Shown: one piece after another, positions 9,470-18,441 of the stretch | Layout: each line of letters opens with the position of its first letter | How positions within the stretch are numbered: the stretch's first letter is position 1 | From: Hydractinia symbiolongicarpus | Lineage: Eukaryota > Cnidaria > Hydrozoa > Anthoathecata > Hydractiniidae | Assembly (NCBI RefSeq): GCF_029227915.1 | Contig: NC_079884.1 | Span: forward strand, 15,252,001-15,316,000 | Direction of reading: 5' to 3' | DNA length: 64,000 nucleotides | Notes under the pieces: generated by a model | The model's input: only the letters and a program-made list of their open reading frames with translations | What the model was told of the DNA's origin: nothing | The model's database searches: none | Made by a program: the position numbers and the translations under genes

Positions 9470-10126
9470 CTATTCCGCGATTCTCACGAAGCCTAAAATG
9501 CCTGACCCTCTCCAGGTTGCAGCAGATACAGCCACGTTCCCTAAGCCAATTATAGTGAGCAATTGAATTGGAGGTTTCGGCCAATACTAAATGGGTAATC
9601 AACAAGCTTATTACGTGTTTTTTGTGCTACATACCCCTGTTGTTCACAGATCGCAACGTATGGCCAGGGATCATCATTACTCTTTTGAATTATTACCATA
9701 CTGTTATCCTTGCCCGGATCTTCGAGGTGGGGCAGGGCACGTTGCTTCAGCTCTTCAATCTCATCCCCCAAAACCATAATTTGGCTATCTCTGTCCTCGA
9801 TTTCATCATTTAGGAAGGCAAGGGCCCCATCCTTCTCAATAATGGTTTCCTGCAATTTTTCCTCCCCCTTCCCGGCTAGCTATTTTGTCAATGCCACAGC
9901 ATTGACAAAATGGCTAGCCTGGTGTAACCACGGGTTGGCCCGGGTATGCCCTCTATTTCTCCCCTTGATATTGTCATATGGCGAGCAAGCCCATACTTCC
10001 TAGCGTTTTGAATACAGAGAAATCTCTCGACTTCTGCCCTTTTGAAGAAGGGTTGCCCTGTTTATCGAACAAGGTCACAATGGCTCCTGCGGGTATTGCG
10101 TTGAATAGGGTGAGTTGCGACGACAT
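9470..10126 (-). pseudogene. KilA/MSV199-like protein with C-terminal DUF3627-like region, broken
   Basis: ATG at 10,126 (MSSQLTLFNAIPAGAIVTLF). A frameshift near 10,055 leads to AEVERFLCIQNARKYGLARH and GYTRLAILSMLWH, which resembles the DNA-binding N-terminal domain of MSV199/BRO-type proteins of large DNA viruses. A stop then falls inside a long hairpin (9,874-9,919). The open frame from 9,855 gives a short coiled coil (EIEDRDSQIMVLGDEIEELK) followed by DDPWPYVAICEQQGYVAQK, the layout of DUF3627 tails of such proteins. Family naming is from memory of the pattern and is moderate. Polinton 2 has no copy. Confidence 0.45.
9874..9919. repeat. Near-perfect 21-bp inverted repeat with 4-base loop
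   Basis: The arms contain GGCTAGC then (A)TTTTGTCAATGC on each side of a CACA loop, with only a G-T wobble interrupting the stem. It lies inside the KilA-like gene and creates its in-frame stop on the minus strand. It may be a foldback duplication rather than a regulatory hairpin. Confidence 0.7.
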
Positions 10127-10166
10127 TTTCTATATACCAATGCTTGGTCGGAAGATTTTATAACGG

Positions 10167-10759
10167 TCAATCCCAAATTTTCCAACTCCTAGGACGATCA
10201 AGACTTACAAAAAGGCTCGCATGCCTGGAATTTTTCAGCTCAACTTTGATCTCGTCCCAGTCTGGGATGAGAGTCGTTTCCTCGTCTATCATTTTCATGT
10301 CACTTTTTTCATGGGGATATCATAAAACCAAGGCTTTCTTCTGCCTTCTCAAAGTTTTTGGTAATGCCGTATAGCTTTGTGTTAAGAGCCACAGGCTTTG
10401 CTTGCGATGCCTACCACTGATAGCTAATTCAATCAAGGGATGCCTTTTTTATCGAGGCTTTTGTCAGATATCATGTCATCAATCACGAAAAGACTCTCCT
10501 CACCCGCCAATAATGAGGACAGTTTCTGAATCCATTCGAAAAGTTGGTCTTTGGAGTCTATCAGGAACACATAGCTATCCTTCCAAAGTGAAGCCCTCTC
10601 CAAATAGGTGGCATTCCACCGTAGGGTGGGGCAAAGTATCACTATATTGTGATAGTGTCCCTAGTATTCTCCTTCAAGCATATCCAGGACTCGCTGTGTT
10701 TTTCCAGAAGACGTCGGACCTGTAAAGATCGCCGTATGCGGGACTCTTACAACATCCAT
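10167..10759 (-). pseudogene. Packaging ATPase (FtsK/HerA, A32-like) of Polinton 1, broken
   Basis: ATG at 10,759, inside AAATGGATGTTGTAA, where the upstream gene ends at 10,747. The Walker A motif GPTSSGKT is at the N-terminus. After an in-frame stop near 10,665 comes a VILCPTLRWN motif and a Walker B SLFVIDDM; then the sensor-like SGRHRKQSLWLLTQSYTALP and DRPRSW near the C-terminus. This matches the ATPase at 17,789-18,377. Such ATPases pump the genome into capsids. In this element the gene is on the minus strand beyond the integrase, whereas in Polinton 2 it directly follows the capsid gene. Confidence 0.75.
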
Positions 10760-11200
10760 TTACTGTTACTCACCTTCGGGTATACTCCAAAGCATGACCC
10801 ACATACCCATGTACCCCCGTGGTTATTCACCAAGGACCCCCGGCAGGCAGGGCATAGCTTGGTCCCTCGGGCCTTGTATTCGAGGGGTGGTGGAGTACAT
10901 ATTAATTTACCTTCAAGGCATCGCGTTGCGGTATCTTTCAACAAGCCCTGCCTTCTCCGAGCTATCCCCGATAAGTTCGGTATATTGACTTATAATCCGG
11001 TATGTCAATAGGTCATAGAGAATCAAGTAGTTTTCATCCTGTTCAAGCCCCCAAATTTCCCTATCAATAACAAGAGGGTCTATTTCAACGTCGTTGTCCC
11101 TATTCTTAGGAGTCGCCTGCCTTTTTTAGTTTTATCAAGGCAGTCTATGCAACTATTGCCCTTAATTTTAAATTTGTGTGGCGGTAATATATTTTTTCAT
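10747..11200 (-). pseudogene. Zinc-ribbon protein of Polinton 1, broken
   Basis: The last 65 codons (10,944-10,747) are open and end with CPACRGSLVNNHGGTWVCGSC, a four-cysteine zinc ribbon. Upstream, in another frame, lie IDREIWGLEQDENYLILYD and ISQYTELIGDSSEKAGL, and before that FKIKGNSCIDCLDKTKKG. At least two frame breaks join these pieces. The gene ends by overlapping the ATPase start. I do not recognise the family; the ribbon suggests nucleic-acid or protein binding. No homologue was seen in Polinton 2. Confidence 0.45.
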
Positions 11201-11531
11201 ACCCTACAACATTTGATCTCCATTTGTTAATGCATACTGTGCCCGTCGTAATGCATTAGTGACCTCAGCAAGCGTTGGGCGGTTAAAAGTTTCGTCGTAC
11301 CTTGTTATTCACATGTCTCTCATAATTTTCCCACGTGTAGCCCTCATTAAATTGGGCTTGAATATGATCCTGTAGGAGGATGATCAATTCATATAGGGGT
11401 TGCATATAGATGCGTTGTTTCGTCGTACCTTTAAATACCCTCCCAAAATCAAGAGGCAGGGAATGCAACTTTTTGTCAGCTGCCCTTTGCCCTTTGCCTT
11501 GAATTGGTTTAAGGGTAGGGTTTTTAGACAT
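11172..11531 (-). pseudogene. Small basic protein of Polinton 1, frameshifted
   Basis: ATG at 11,531 (MSKNPTLKPIQGKGQRAADK); the frame is open to 11,283 (82 aa). A frame change near 11,290 allows continuation with FNRPTLAEVTNALRRAQYAL until a stop near 11,195. Contains a hydrophobic-amphipathic helix (QPLYELIILLQDHIQAQF). Family not recognised. It is the last gene before the right terminal repeat, the place where small accessory genes are usual. Confidence 0.35.
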
Positions 11532-11559
11532 TTATAACACTGCTTAGCATTCCATTATT

Positions 11560-11952
11560 TATTTGTCTTTATGACATTCTCTCTTTATTATATGGAATTT
11601 TAGCATTGTTCGACGATTTAATAATGGTCAAAACTAACGCGGTTATTTCCTTCAAGGGAATTTCCCTCTTTACTGCGCATGCGTTGATTTTTTGATGAAT
11701 ATTAGTATCCTTAGGGAAATTCCCTTGTATGCGCGTTGATTATTAGGGAATTGCGCTAAAATCCCGATGACGTCATTACGGTGACTATTAGGGACTATGT
11801 AGATTAATACGGAATGGTCTTGGATGGGGGTGCTGGATTAATAGGTCTTGGATGATGGATGCGGTGACTATTAGGGGATTGTCGTTGACTTTGCTGGGGA
11901 TTGCCGTGACATGCGCACGCCACTGCGCTAGAACATACATTTTCCTATCTCT
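11560..11952. repeat. Right terminal region of Polinton 1, probable inverted terminal repeat
   Basis: Non-coding stretch with several short internal repeats (AGGGAAWTTCCCT-like at about 11,657 and 11,713; GGTGACTATTAGGG at about 11,780 and 11,862). It ends with TTTTCCTATCTCT, the complement of the AGAGATAGGAAAA terminus of Polinton 2. The partner at the left end is outside the window, so the repeat length cannot be measured. Confidence 0.6.
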
Positions 11953-12449
11953 CGTGTTCTTAAGCATATTATAAAATTTTAAAGTAGGACTGGATTGTGT
12001 CATGTCAAGCTTCCGCATGATTACTACATGCTTTGTCAGACCCAAACGCGTCCCCAGGACTCTTTATTACTATTTTTCCTGGCAATCCTGTCTTTACTTT
12101 GTGAGAAATTTTCACGCCATATAATAAAAAAAGTTGTTTGTAGCTGTAAATAAAAAGCACTGGTGGTGAAAAACTGAATTAAGATAATTGAACTAAAGTA
12201 TAATTCATAACCAATATATACTTTAAAAATTCTCCTTTTTGGATTGTCAGTGATTGATTGGATGGTTAAGGCGCACACTTTTTTTCCTTAAAATTGCGGT
12301 ATTGAACGACCGTGGGCCAACCGCGATTTTTTTTTATTTCGCAGACCTATTTTAGATTTTCTAATTTAATTTTATTTTCTGAGATTTACTTCGCGTTTGG
12401 TGGGGAAAAATATTTATCACAACGCTTATTTTTGGAGATTTTGAAAATT
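11953..12449. other. Gene-free AT-rich stretch between Polinton 1 and the Helitron array
   Basis: No open frame with coding character, no RNA gene and no clear repeat were seen. A CGATTTTTTTT tract and TGCGGTAT/ACCGCGAT pieces near 12,297-12,335 form a weak inverted repeat. Confidence 0.5.
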
Positions 12450-12720
12450 TTGTGAATACCATGGTCGGAATGGACAGGTTAATGACGTCATCAAAAAACC
12501 TTTATATCTCTGCACCCGTTTGTCAAAAGTACACGATCCTATACATTTTCTTGATCAGCGTTTCAAGATCTATACGATGAAGGCAACAGGCATACAAATT
12601 TCTGAAAAAATTTTTTTGGTGTTCCGACAGGTCTCTGCTGACGTCAGCAAAATTTAAATGACGTTTGTTTTTCTCTGTTATCCTGCCTAAGAGGATTTTT
12701 CCACGGGCCTTATTGACTAG
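12450..12720 (+). mobile_element. Helitron-like unit, 5'-truncated
   Basis: The 3' part of the unit repeated downstream: GACGTCATCAAAAAACC, CCGTTTGTCAAAAGTACA, CTTGATCAGCGTTTCAAGA and, at its end, a short hairpin around CCACGGG followed by CTAG at 12,717-12,720. The start is not clear, so 12,450 is approximate. Confidence 0.5.
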
Positions 12721-13401
12721 TCTATATAATAATACGCCAGTTCCGTGTCTCTGTGACAGGCAAAGTTGATATGCTTATTATTCTTTGATGTCGCCGAAAG
12801 ATGCATGTTTAATATGTTAAATTTTCTGACGTTACGGCGCGAAGTCAGTAACACTACTTTCACGTCAATATCCTATATTAAATTAATGAAGCTATTGCAG
12901 TGCACCTAAAACTTTGAGGCCAAATAACTTGGAAACGAGGTGGTGACGTCAATAATTTTTCGCCGCGTGGGTAACTAGGGACCATCTGGGACCAATTTGT
13001 GTAAGTTTCTCAAACCTAGGTCCCAAAATCCGTTTCGGAATGGACGGGTTGATGGCGTCATCAAAAAACCTTCAAACTCTAATATCTCTGCAACCGTTTG
13101 TCAAAAGTACATGGTCCTATACATTGTCTTGATCAGCGTTTCAAGATCTACACGAGGAAGGCAACATATATAAATTTATAAAAAAAACCTTATATCTCCT
13201 TTTGCGTTTCTCGAAAACATATCATCCTATACATTATTTTGATCAGCGTTTCAACCTCTGCACATTACAATAAAAGAATAAAATAAATTTCTCTAATTTT
13301 TTGGGGATCTTCACTGCTGACGTCAGCAAAACATATAAAGCCACCTATTTTTCCATTGTTTTTCTGCCTTAGTGGATTCTTCCACGGGCTTCATCGACTA
13401 G
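12721..13401 (+). mobile_element. Non-autonomous Helitron-like unit A
   Basis: Begins TCTATATAATAATACGCC right after the CTAG of the preceding unit and ends with GTGGATTCTTCCAC (hairpin) then CTAG at 13,398-13,401. A 5' TC, a 3' hairpin and a 3' CTRR without terminal inverted repeats are the marks of Helitrons. It has no coding capacity. Confidence 0.65.
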
Positions 13402-13873
13402 TCTATATAATAATACGCCAGTTCTGTCTGTTACTTTTGCAAAGTGGATGAAATTTCTTTGATAAAGTCTATAAAACATCGCCTATAAATTTGTTCTGTA
13501 AATTAGCAAACTTAGCATTATTGACGTCAAAGGAAAATATATTAAGATTAGTGAAGCCATTGCATTGCACTTTTAAATTTAAGGCTAAATAACTTGGAAA
13601 CGGGTGGAAATAACTGACGTCATCTCCTGCGTGGGTAACTAGGGGCTACCTGGGACCAATTTGGGTAAGTTTTCCAAACCTGGGTCACCGAATCCGTTTC
13701 GGAATGGACGGATTAATGACGTCATAAAAAAACCTTTAAACCCTAATATCTCTGCATCCGTTTGTCACAAGTACACGATCCTATAAAATTTTCTTGATCA
13801 GCGTTTCAAGATCTATACGATGAAGGCAACAGGCATACACATTTCTGAAAAAAAAATTTGTGTTCTGACAGGT

Positions 13874-14129
13874 AGAGATAGGAAAAGGCGGATGCTGGGA
13901 CAGCGATTAATATGTTGTGCCATTCCACGTCAAATTATAGACCATCCACGTTAAATCAACGATAGAGGAGTCAATAAATCCATGAGCACTTTGCCACTTT
14001 ACGTTAAATTATAGAGCATCCCCGGTAAATCAATTTTATCTGTCCAAAACCCCCTCACTCCCCCACCCCCTCCCAGTCCCATGGGTCCCTCCCCACCCTC
14101 CCCTGTCGTGTCCTATAAATTATAGTGAT
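13874..14129 (+). repeat. Left inverted terminal repeat of Polinton 2
   Basis: Matches the reverse complement of 28,810-29,063 with scattered substitutions. Contains two imperfect direct copies of an ACGT(C/T)AAATTATAGA.CATCC motif about 75 bp apart, and a C-rich tract at 14,050-14,104 whose complement can form G-quadruplexes. Likely the replication origin and integrase-binding end, as known for protein-primed elements. Confidence 0.9.
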
Positions 14130-14166
14130 ATGTGTTTCTATAATGACCTTTGGCGTCGTACAAAGT

Positions 14167-14191
14167 ATCTTTACTAGAAACAAGTAAAGAT
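14167..14191. terminator. 3'-end hairpin, ATCTTTAC type
   Basis: ATCTTTACT-AGAAACA-AGTAAAGAT: a 9-bp perfect stem 20 bp beyond the stop of the leftmost minus-strand gene. It is almost the same as the hairpin at 22,865-22,889. Confidence 0.55.
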
Positions 14192-14210
14192 GATTGCAAT
14201 GTCGCAAGGT

Positions 14211-14561
14211 TTAGCGCCACATAATGTCATAACTGAAGAATCGATTTTGATGATTATTCTGAGATTGTTTGAGACCATTTGATCTGATAAAGGCATCACC
14301 CTTCCAACCATAATCCTTCAATTCAACACAAAGTCTTGCGTGCAACCATGTCTTATATTTATTTCCTATTCTATCTTGAACCTCCGCATACATAGATTTT
14401 TCAGAAAGAGCACCAGGTCCCGATATTTCCATCTCTTTCACATATTTAACAAGGTAAATATCGTTTTTAGGCAGCTCTCTCCACTTTATGATTGGAGTAA
14501 CTTGTTCTATTTTTTGTTCAAATTCTTCAACTGTTGGAAAATCCATTGTGTTTATATTCAC
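14211..14561 (-). CDS. Small conserved Polinton protein, possible nucleic-acid-binding
   Basis: A 116-aa frame with start MNINTMDFPTVEEFEQKIEQ. After an acidic helix it reads IIKWRELPKNDIYLVKYVKE, a pattern of beta strands, then KTWLHARLCVELKDYGW and a C-terminal aromatic end. I recall similar W.ELP...IY.V proteins accompanying Polinton clusters; an OB-like fold and single-strand DNA binding would be a reasonable guess but is not shown by any motif. It starts 32 bp downstream of the stop of the 404-aa gene on the same strand, so the two may be co-transcribed, and a hairpin follows its stop. Alternative starts at the internal Met 6 are possible. Confidence 0.5.
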   Translation of the reverse strand: MNINTMDFPTVEEFEQKIEQVTPIIKWRELPKNDIYLVKYVKEMEISGPGALSEKSMYAEVQDRIGNKYKTWLHARLCVELKDYGWKGDAFIRSNGLKQSQNNHQNRFFSYDIMWR

Positions 14562-14592
14562 GATTATATCTCTTTATACCACTTTCAAGATT

Positions 14593-15807
14593 CTATCGGA
14601 AAGCATACCATATACCAAATGCTGCTGTCAAAGATAAAATAAGAGCGATCTTCTCATCTTCATGTGTACTAACACCGGTACTACTGGTGATACCAGCGCT
14701 ACCGGTAATGTGTTTATCTGTAGTATCCACGTGGTGTACGGTAATGTGTTTATCAGGATGATCAGGATGGATATCAGGATGATCGGAGGTTACAGACTTC
14801 TTTTTAGTTATCTTTTTATGTGATTCGGTTGTTTTTTCGGTAACATTGACCTTTCGATTAATACCAATGGTAAGATCTTCACCAGATATCAAAATCTTGT
14901 TGTTGTAACCCACCACACCCGTCTTAATTCTGAGATTCATGTCACTAGGTATCATATAAATACCTTGTCCAACCGAATAATCAACCTTACTTGAAGCGTA
15001 GTTTAACGTATCCTGATAACGTTTAATGTCCTCCTGAATATCAACCCTACGGTTAACAATGTCTTCAAGGTTATTCATAAAAACTCTTTGGGCGGTCAGA
15101 GCACTTGAATCATTACCAAGGATGGAGGAGCGTGCTGAGGCCTGAGAACTAAGAACAAGATAGGCATAGGCCCTAACACTGCTTGAGATCTTCACAAGGC
15201 CCGTTTTTGTAAATCCATCGGATTTTTCCACAATCCACCGCGTCATGGAGTCGTTAGTGAAATAACTCAACCCGGGAGTTGGATAGTCTTTACGTCTTTT
15301 TTGATATGAACTGAAAAAGTACTGACCTCTGTATTTCATGGGGTTGGAATCAACATCATACTCGCCACAGATTTTTAGAAATTCCTCATTTGAATAGGGA
15401 TTATCATATTGATTAAAACTATTCTCAAAGGGTAGAGGTGTCTGCAGGCGCTTAATGATTCGTCTAATGTGATAATACACATGAAAACGATATATTGACC
15501 TGACCATAGATCTACCATCCTTAAGGTGTTCGGAACTTACCCCACAGGCACTTGAAGCGCACCAAGTGGCAAAATTTAGCTGGGTTTGCCATAGTCTAAA
15601 AGGTTGCTCATTCCAAATTTTCATACGTTGCGCGTTTTGACTAAGTTCATAATTGGTAAAAATATTAGGAAAGGAAGCGGGGAAAGAGCCATTTTCGGAC
15701 ACAATAATGGTCTGTTTGTATAGATCCCTAGCGCCCAATATTTGAAGATCCAGCCCCCCATTTGGCTTATATGCCGCATTCGGGTTATATTTGAAAATGT
15801 CATCCAT
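14593..15807 (-). CDS. Conserved Polinton protein with C-terminal membrane anchor
   Basis: 404 aa, start at 15,807 (MDDIFKYNPNAAYKPNGGLD). Features: a Tyr/Trp-rich first third with WQTQLNFATWCASSACGVS; VRSIYRFHVYYHIRRIIKRL; DNSMTRWI-type region; SSSVRAYAYLVLSSQASARS; MIPSDMNLRIKTGVVGYNN; then a Lys/His/Thr-rich low-complexity linker (about 315-375, HPDHPDKH repeats) and a C-terminal transmembrane segment (about 388-403). The family recurs in cnidarian Polintons; its function is unknown to me. The membrane anchor with a long extended stalk would fit a virion-membrane or host-membrane role. It is divergent from the minor capsid candidate, sharing 38 bp of TATA-like intergenic DNA. Homologue in Polinton 1: 695-1,817. 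Confidence 0.7.
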   Translation of the reverse strand: MDDIFKYNPNAAYKPNGGLDLQILGARDLYKQTIIVSENGSFPASFPNIFTNYELSQNAQRMKIWNEQPFRLWQTQLNFATWCASSACGVSSEHLKDGRSMVRSIYRFHVYYHIRRIIKRLQTPLPFENSFNQYDNPYSNEEFLKICGEYDVDSNPMKYRGQYFFSSYQKRRKDYPTPGLSYFTNDSMTRWIVEKSDGFTKTGLVKISSSVRAYAYLVLSSQASARSSILGNDSSALTAQRVFMNNLEDIVNRRVDIQEDIKRYQDTLNYASSKVDYSVGQGIYMIPSDMNLRIKTGVVGYNNKILISGEDLTIGINRKVNVTEKTTESHKKITKKKSVTSDHPDIHPDHPDKHITVHHVDTTDKHITGSAGITSSTGVSTHEDEKIALILSLTAAFGIWYAFR

Positions 15808-15845
15808 TCTTTGATTTAAATATATTCACAATCTCTAATATAATA
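15808..15845. promoter_or_regulatory. Bidirectional promoter between two capsid-region genes
   Basis: Only 38 bp separate the divergent start codons. The stretch has TTTAAATATA and CTAATATAATAATG, TATA-like runs in both directions. This fits the very short leaders seen before other genes of the element. Confidence 0.45.
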
Positions 15846-16406
15846 ATGTATATCACAATAAAGGACGTAAATAGCGAGAAGAAAATCTATTTGTATCAAC
15901 CGATAGACAACTCGCATGGTACAAAGGAGGTTGCGATCGTGGAGACGTTTTCAGACAATGTCACATATGTGGTTGCAGATCCAATAGATATACTCTTGGT
16001 TGATGGAGTTACCAAGGTTAGGTTACTACAGGGTCAGCACTACACGGGGAGGGAGTTGAATTCAATCGTGAGAGGTGATGTAAAATCAACACAACTAGCT
16101 ATAAAATCTAAGTTGGGTAAAATATTCAATCTAGGGGGTATAACGGAACTACATTTTAATCTTAATGAATTGGATAATTCATTAAATCTTAAAGATGGTG
16201 AATATAGCAACAACCTGATGACATATCATATATCCGAGTATGGTGATTTCACATTTAATGAACCGAAAAACCCACAATATAAGAAACTAAAGAAAGGTTT
16301 ACTTCAATCACTTACCATGAGAGTCACGGGTCAGGATGGTAAGGTGCTATGGGGTGGTATGAAGACAACAGTTACCCTACACATAAGAGATACGGTGGAC
16401 GGATGA
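15846..16406 (+). CDS. Minor capsid (putative penton) protein
   Basis: 186 aa, start MYITIKDVNSEKKIYLYQPI. The sequence alternates short hydrophobic beta strands and turns, with no membrane segment: VAIVETFSDNVTYVVADPID, a GQHYTGRELNSIVRGDV helix, ITELHFNLNELDNSLNLKDG, and a final SLTMRVTGQDGKVLW / TTVTLHI strand pair. Size, beta content and placement one gene upstream of the major capsid candidate fit the single jelly-roll penton protein known in Polintons. No diagnostic motif exists, so a structure prediction would decide. Homologue in Polinton 1: 16-675. Confidence 0.5.
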   Translation: MYITIKDVNSEKKIYLYQPIDNSHGTKEVAIVETFSDNVTYVVADPIDILLVDGVTKVRLLQGQHYTGRELNSIVRGDVKSTQLAIKSKLGKIFNLGGITELHFNLNELDNSLNLKDGEYSNNLMTYHISEYGDFTFNEPKNPQYKKLKKGLLQSLTMRVTGQDGKVLWGGMKTTVTLHIRDTVDG

Positions 16407-16467
16407 TACATCTAACGTAGCATTAACCGAATTAAAGTAAAATAAAATAAAAGTAATATGGAATAGC

Positions 16468-17787
16468 ATGGAATACGGGAAAAAGTTAAACCCAGAACGT
16501 TCACTTAGAATCGCACATGGCGTAAAAGGAACGCATCAAAAAGTAATTGTCACTCACAACCCAAGTGAGATTGATCAGAACCAGTTACTCCTGATTAGGT
16601 TCCCTAATTTAGGTAACGATGATGTCATTGTTCCGGGTACTTCGAAACTTAGTTTCGACATTGATCTCGAGTCAAAAGCCGACACGAAGAGAACATTGGT
16701 CTCTAACATAGGGAGGGCAATTGTTAAAAAGCTAGCTATCAAGTTCGAGGCTACCGAGATTCTGAGCATTGATGACTTTGATCTTTTCGGGTGCTACAGA
16801 GATTTATGGCTGACAAAGCATGAGAAGGGGAACTCAATCAGACAGGGTATCATATCCGATGATGGTTGCACGGAAAATTGCATGAAACTGAGAGTTGGAG
16901 CCGCGGATAAAGATACATCGGAGGTAGCGGACAAAGCAATCTATGATGCGTATAAAAACAAGTTTACCATACCTCTGGATTTTGAAATGTTGGATAGCAC
17001 GATCCCATATTATCAGGCTGGATTAGGTAATAGGCTGTGTTATGAAATAACATTCAACAATTATGACAGGGTAGTACTATCAACACCTACCAAACCTTCC
17101 GGTTCGGCCTCGGCACCGGCACCGGATGCTAAATACAAAATCTCCAACATATCTCTCGAATATGAGATTGTGACACAACCCACACTTGCCAGATTCATCT
17201 CAAATGAATACGAAAACATGGCTGTACTTTATGACAGATTTCTGAGACATAGACAAATTAGGGTGGATAAGTCAGACACAACGTGGAATTGGTCGTTCAA
17301 TACACCATGCAAGTCCCTGAAGGGTATATTGGTTCTGTTTAAGGAAGAGAAAGCTTACAAACGAGATACAGGTAAGTTCTACAATCCCAAGATCAAAAAG
17401 GTATCCGCAATAGTTGAGGGTAAGCCTAACCAACTTTTCGCTCAGGGAATGCAACCGTTTGAGCATTATGGTGAAATTTGCAAGTATTTTGCGGAGGGCA
17501 AGCAAAGGGATGGCAATGCCGGTGAAATACAAAAACATTTGCAATTACATGATGTGAAGGTCGCGGACTACCTAACCACGAAATATGCTCTATGGCTGGA
17601 TTTCAGAACCATAGATGAAAACTCACTGCACGGGACCGGTCGACGGATTGAAAATGCGAGCGAGGGCATCACACTGCAAGTTGAAAAGACGACCGAGGCA
17701 GCGGGATCCTTAAACGCCTACATATATCTAATCATGGATGCTCAATTAAATATTCAAAACGGTGAAATTATGGATGTACTATATTAA
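16468..17787 (+). CDS. Major capsid protein (putative double jelly-roll)
   Basis: 439 aa, start MEYGKKLNPERSLRIAHGVK at the ATG 62 bp after the previous stop. The length and pattern match Polinton major capsid proteins. Recognisable landmarks are DVIVPGTSKLSFDIDL, IDDFDLFGCYRDLWL, IPYYQAGLGNRLCYEITF, an alanine/proline turn (PSGSASAPAPD), LHGTGRRIENASEGITLQV and the C-terminal YIYLIMDAQLNIQNGE. Two halves rich in beta strands suggest a double jelly roll, as established for Polinton capsids. The stop TAA (17,785-17,787) is followed one base later by the ATPase start, so capsid and motor are tightly coupled. No break is seen in this gene. Confidence 0.75.
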   Translation: MEYGKKLNPERSLRIAHGVKGTHQKVIVTHNPSEIDQNQLLLIRFPNLGNDDVIVPGTSKLSFDIDLESKADTKRTLVSNIGRAIVKKLAIKFEATEILSIDDFDLFGCYRDLWLTKHEKGNSIRQGIISDDGCTENCMKLRVGAADKDTSEVADKAIYDAYKNKFTIPLDFEMLDSTIPYYQAGLGNRLCYEITFNNYDRVVLSTPTKPSGSASAPAPDAKYKISNISLEYEIVTQPTLARFISNEYENMAVLYDRFLRHRQIRVDKSDTTWNWSFNTPCKSLKGILVLFKEEKAYKRDTGKFYNPKIKKVSAIVEGKPNQLFAQGMQPFEHYGEICKYFAEGKQRDGNAGEIQKHLQLHDVKVADYLTTKYALWLDFRTIDENSLHGTGRRIENASEGITLQVEKTTEAAGSLNAYIYLIMDAQLNIQNGEIMDVLY

Positions 17788-17788
17788 G

Positions 17789-18377
17789 ATGGACTACATG
17801 AAAGATCCTCACACGGCACTATTCATCGGTCCAACGGGCTGCGGAAAATCCAAACGCGTTGTAACGCTGCTAGAGAGTGAATACTTTGATCACTTCGATT
17901 TCATTGTGATTATATGTCCAACATTAAGATGGAACAAGACATATATGTGTCGAAAATGGTTCTGGAGGGATAAATATGTGATTCTAATTGAGCCCATGGG
18001 TATGTTGTATGAATGGATCCAAAAGATGACGGATTTCTGTGCCGGATACAAAACATTATTCCTGATCGATGACATCATCGCGGATGAGAAACTGGACAAA
18101 AAGAGGCAACCACTGCTGGAGCTGGCCATCAGCGGTCGGCATCGAAACCACACCATGTGGCTACTCACACAATCATACACCGCGATACCGAAGAACTTAC
18201 GAAGGCAGGCAAAAATGTTATATGTGTGGTATCCGACATGATCTCGCAACTATCCACGAGGAGAATGATGTCATTGAATCATCAGAGATCCAGAAGGTTA
18301 AGGAAAGGCTAAAAGATGGCAAATATACACATTTAGTCATGAGGATGGAACATCCAAGAACCCACGTGATTTGCTAG
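17789..18377 (+). pseudogene. DNA-packaging ATPase (FtsK/HerA, A32-like), frame break near the C-terminus
   Basis: Start chosen at ATG 17,789 (MDYMKDPHTALFIGPTGCGK). Walker A is GPTGCGKS; then VIICPTLRWNKTY; Walker B is LFLIDDI; then SGRHRNHTMWLLTQSYTAIP, all hallmarks of the viral packaging ATPase. The frame ends early at 18,241 (..VWYPT). In the next frame HDLATIHEENDVIESSEI through MRMEHPRTHVIC continues the family's normal C-terminus to the TAG at 18,375-18,377. The span of 589 bases is 3n+1, so one base is extra or two are missing around 18,230-18,245. It motors the genome into the capsid. A hairpin follows at 18,389. Confidence 0.8.
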
Positions 18378-18388
18378 ATTGGGAGTTT

Positions 18389-18413
18389 TTTGTTACAAGA
18401 GTCTTGTAACAAA
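18389..18413. terminator. 3'-end hairpin, TTTGTTAC type
   Basis: TTTGTTACAAG-AGT-CTTGTAACAAA, a perfect 11-bp stem 11 bp after the ATPase stop and upstream of the next gene. Shares the GTTAC/GTAAC core with the hairpins at 20,279 and 24,280. Confidence 0.6.
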
Positions 18414-18441
18414 TCTATAGAAAAACTACAGTACTATCCTA

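Larger units (their letters stand above)
1..11952. mobile_element. Polinton 1: decayed Polinton/Maverick element, left end outside the window
   Basis: Recognised by recognisable but broken homologues of the genes of Polinton 2 (13,874-29,063): minor-capsid-like, membrane, coiled-coil, major capsid, integrase and packaging ATPase genes. The right end is set at 11,952 because the reverse complement there begins AGAGATAGGAAAA, the same 13 bases that open Polinton 2. Nearly every gene has stops or frameshifts, and a 3.4-kb nested insertion splits the capsid gene, so this copy is dead. No DNA polymerase is visible; it presumably lies left of base 1. Gene order and strands differ from Polinton 2, so the two belong to different subfamilies. 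Confidence 0.85.
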
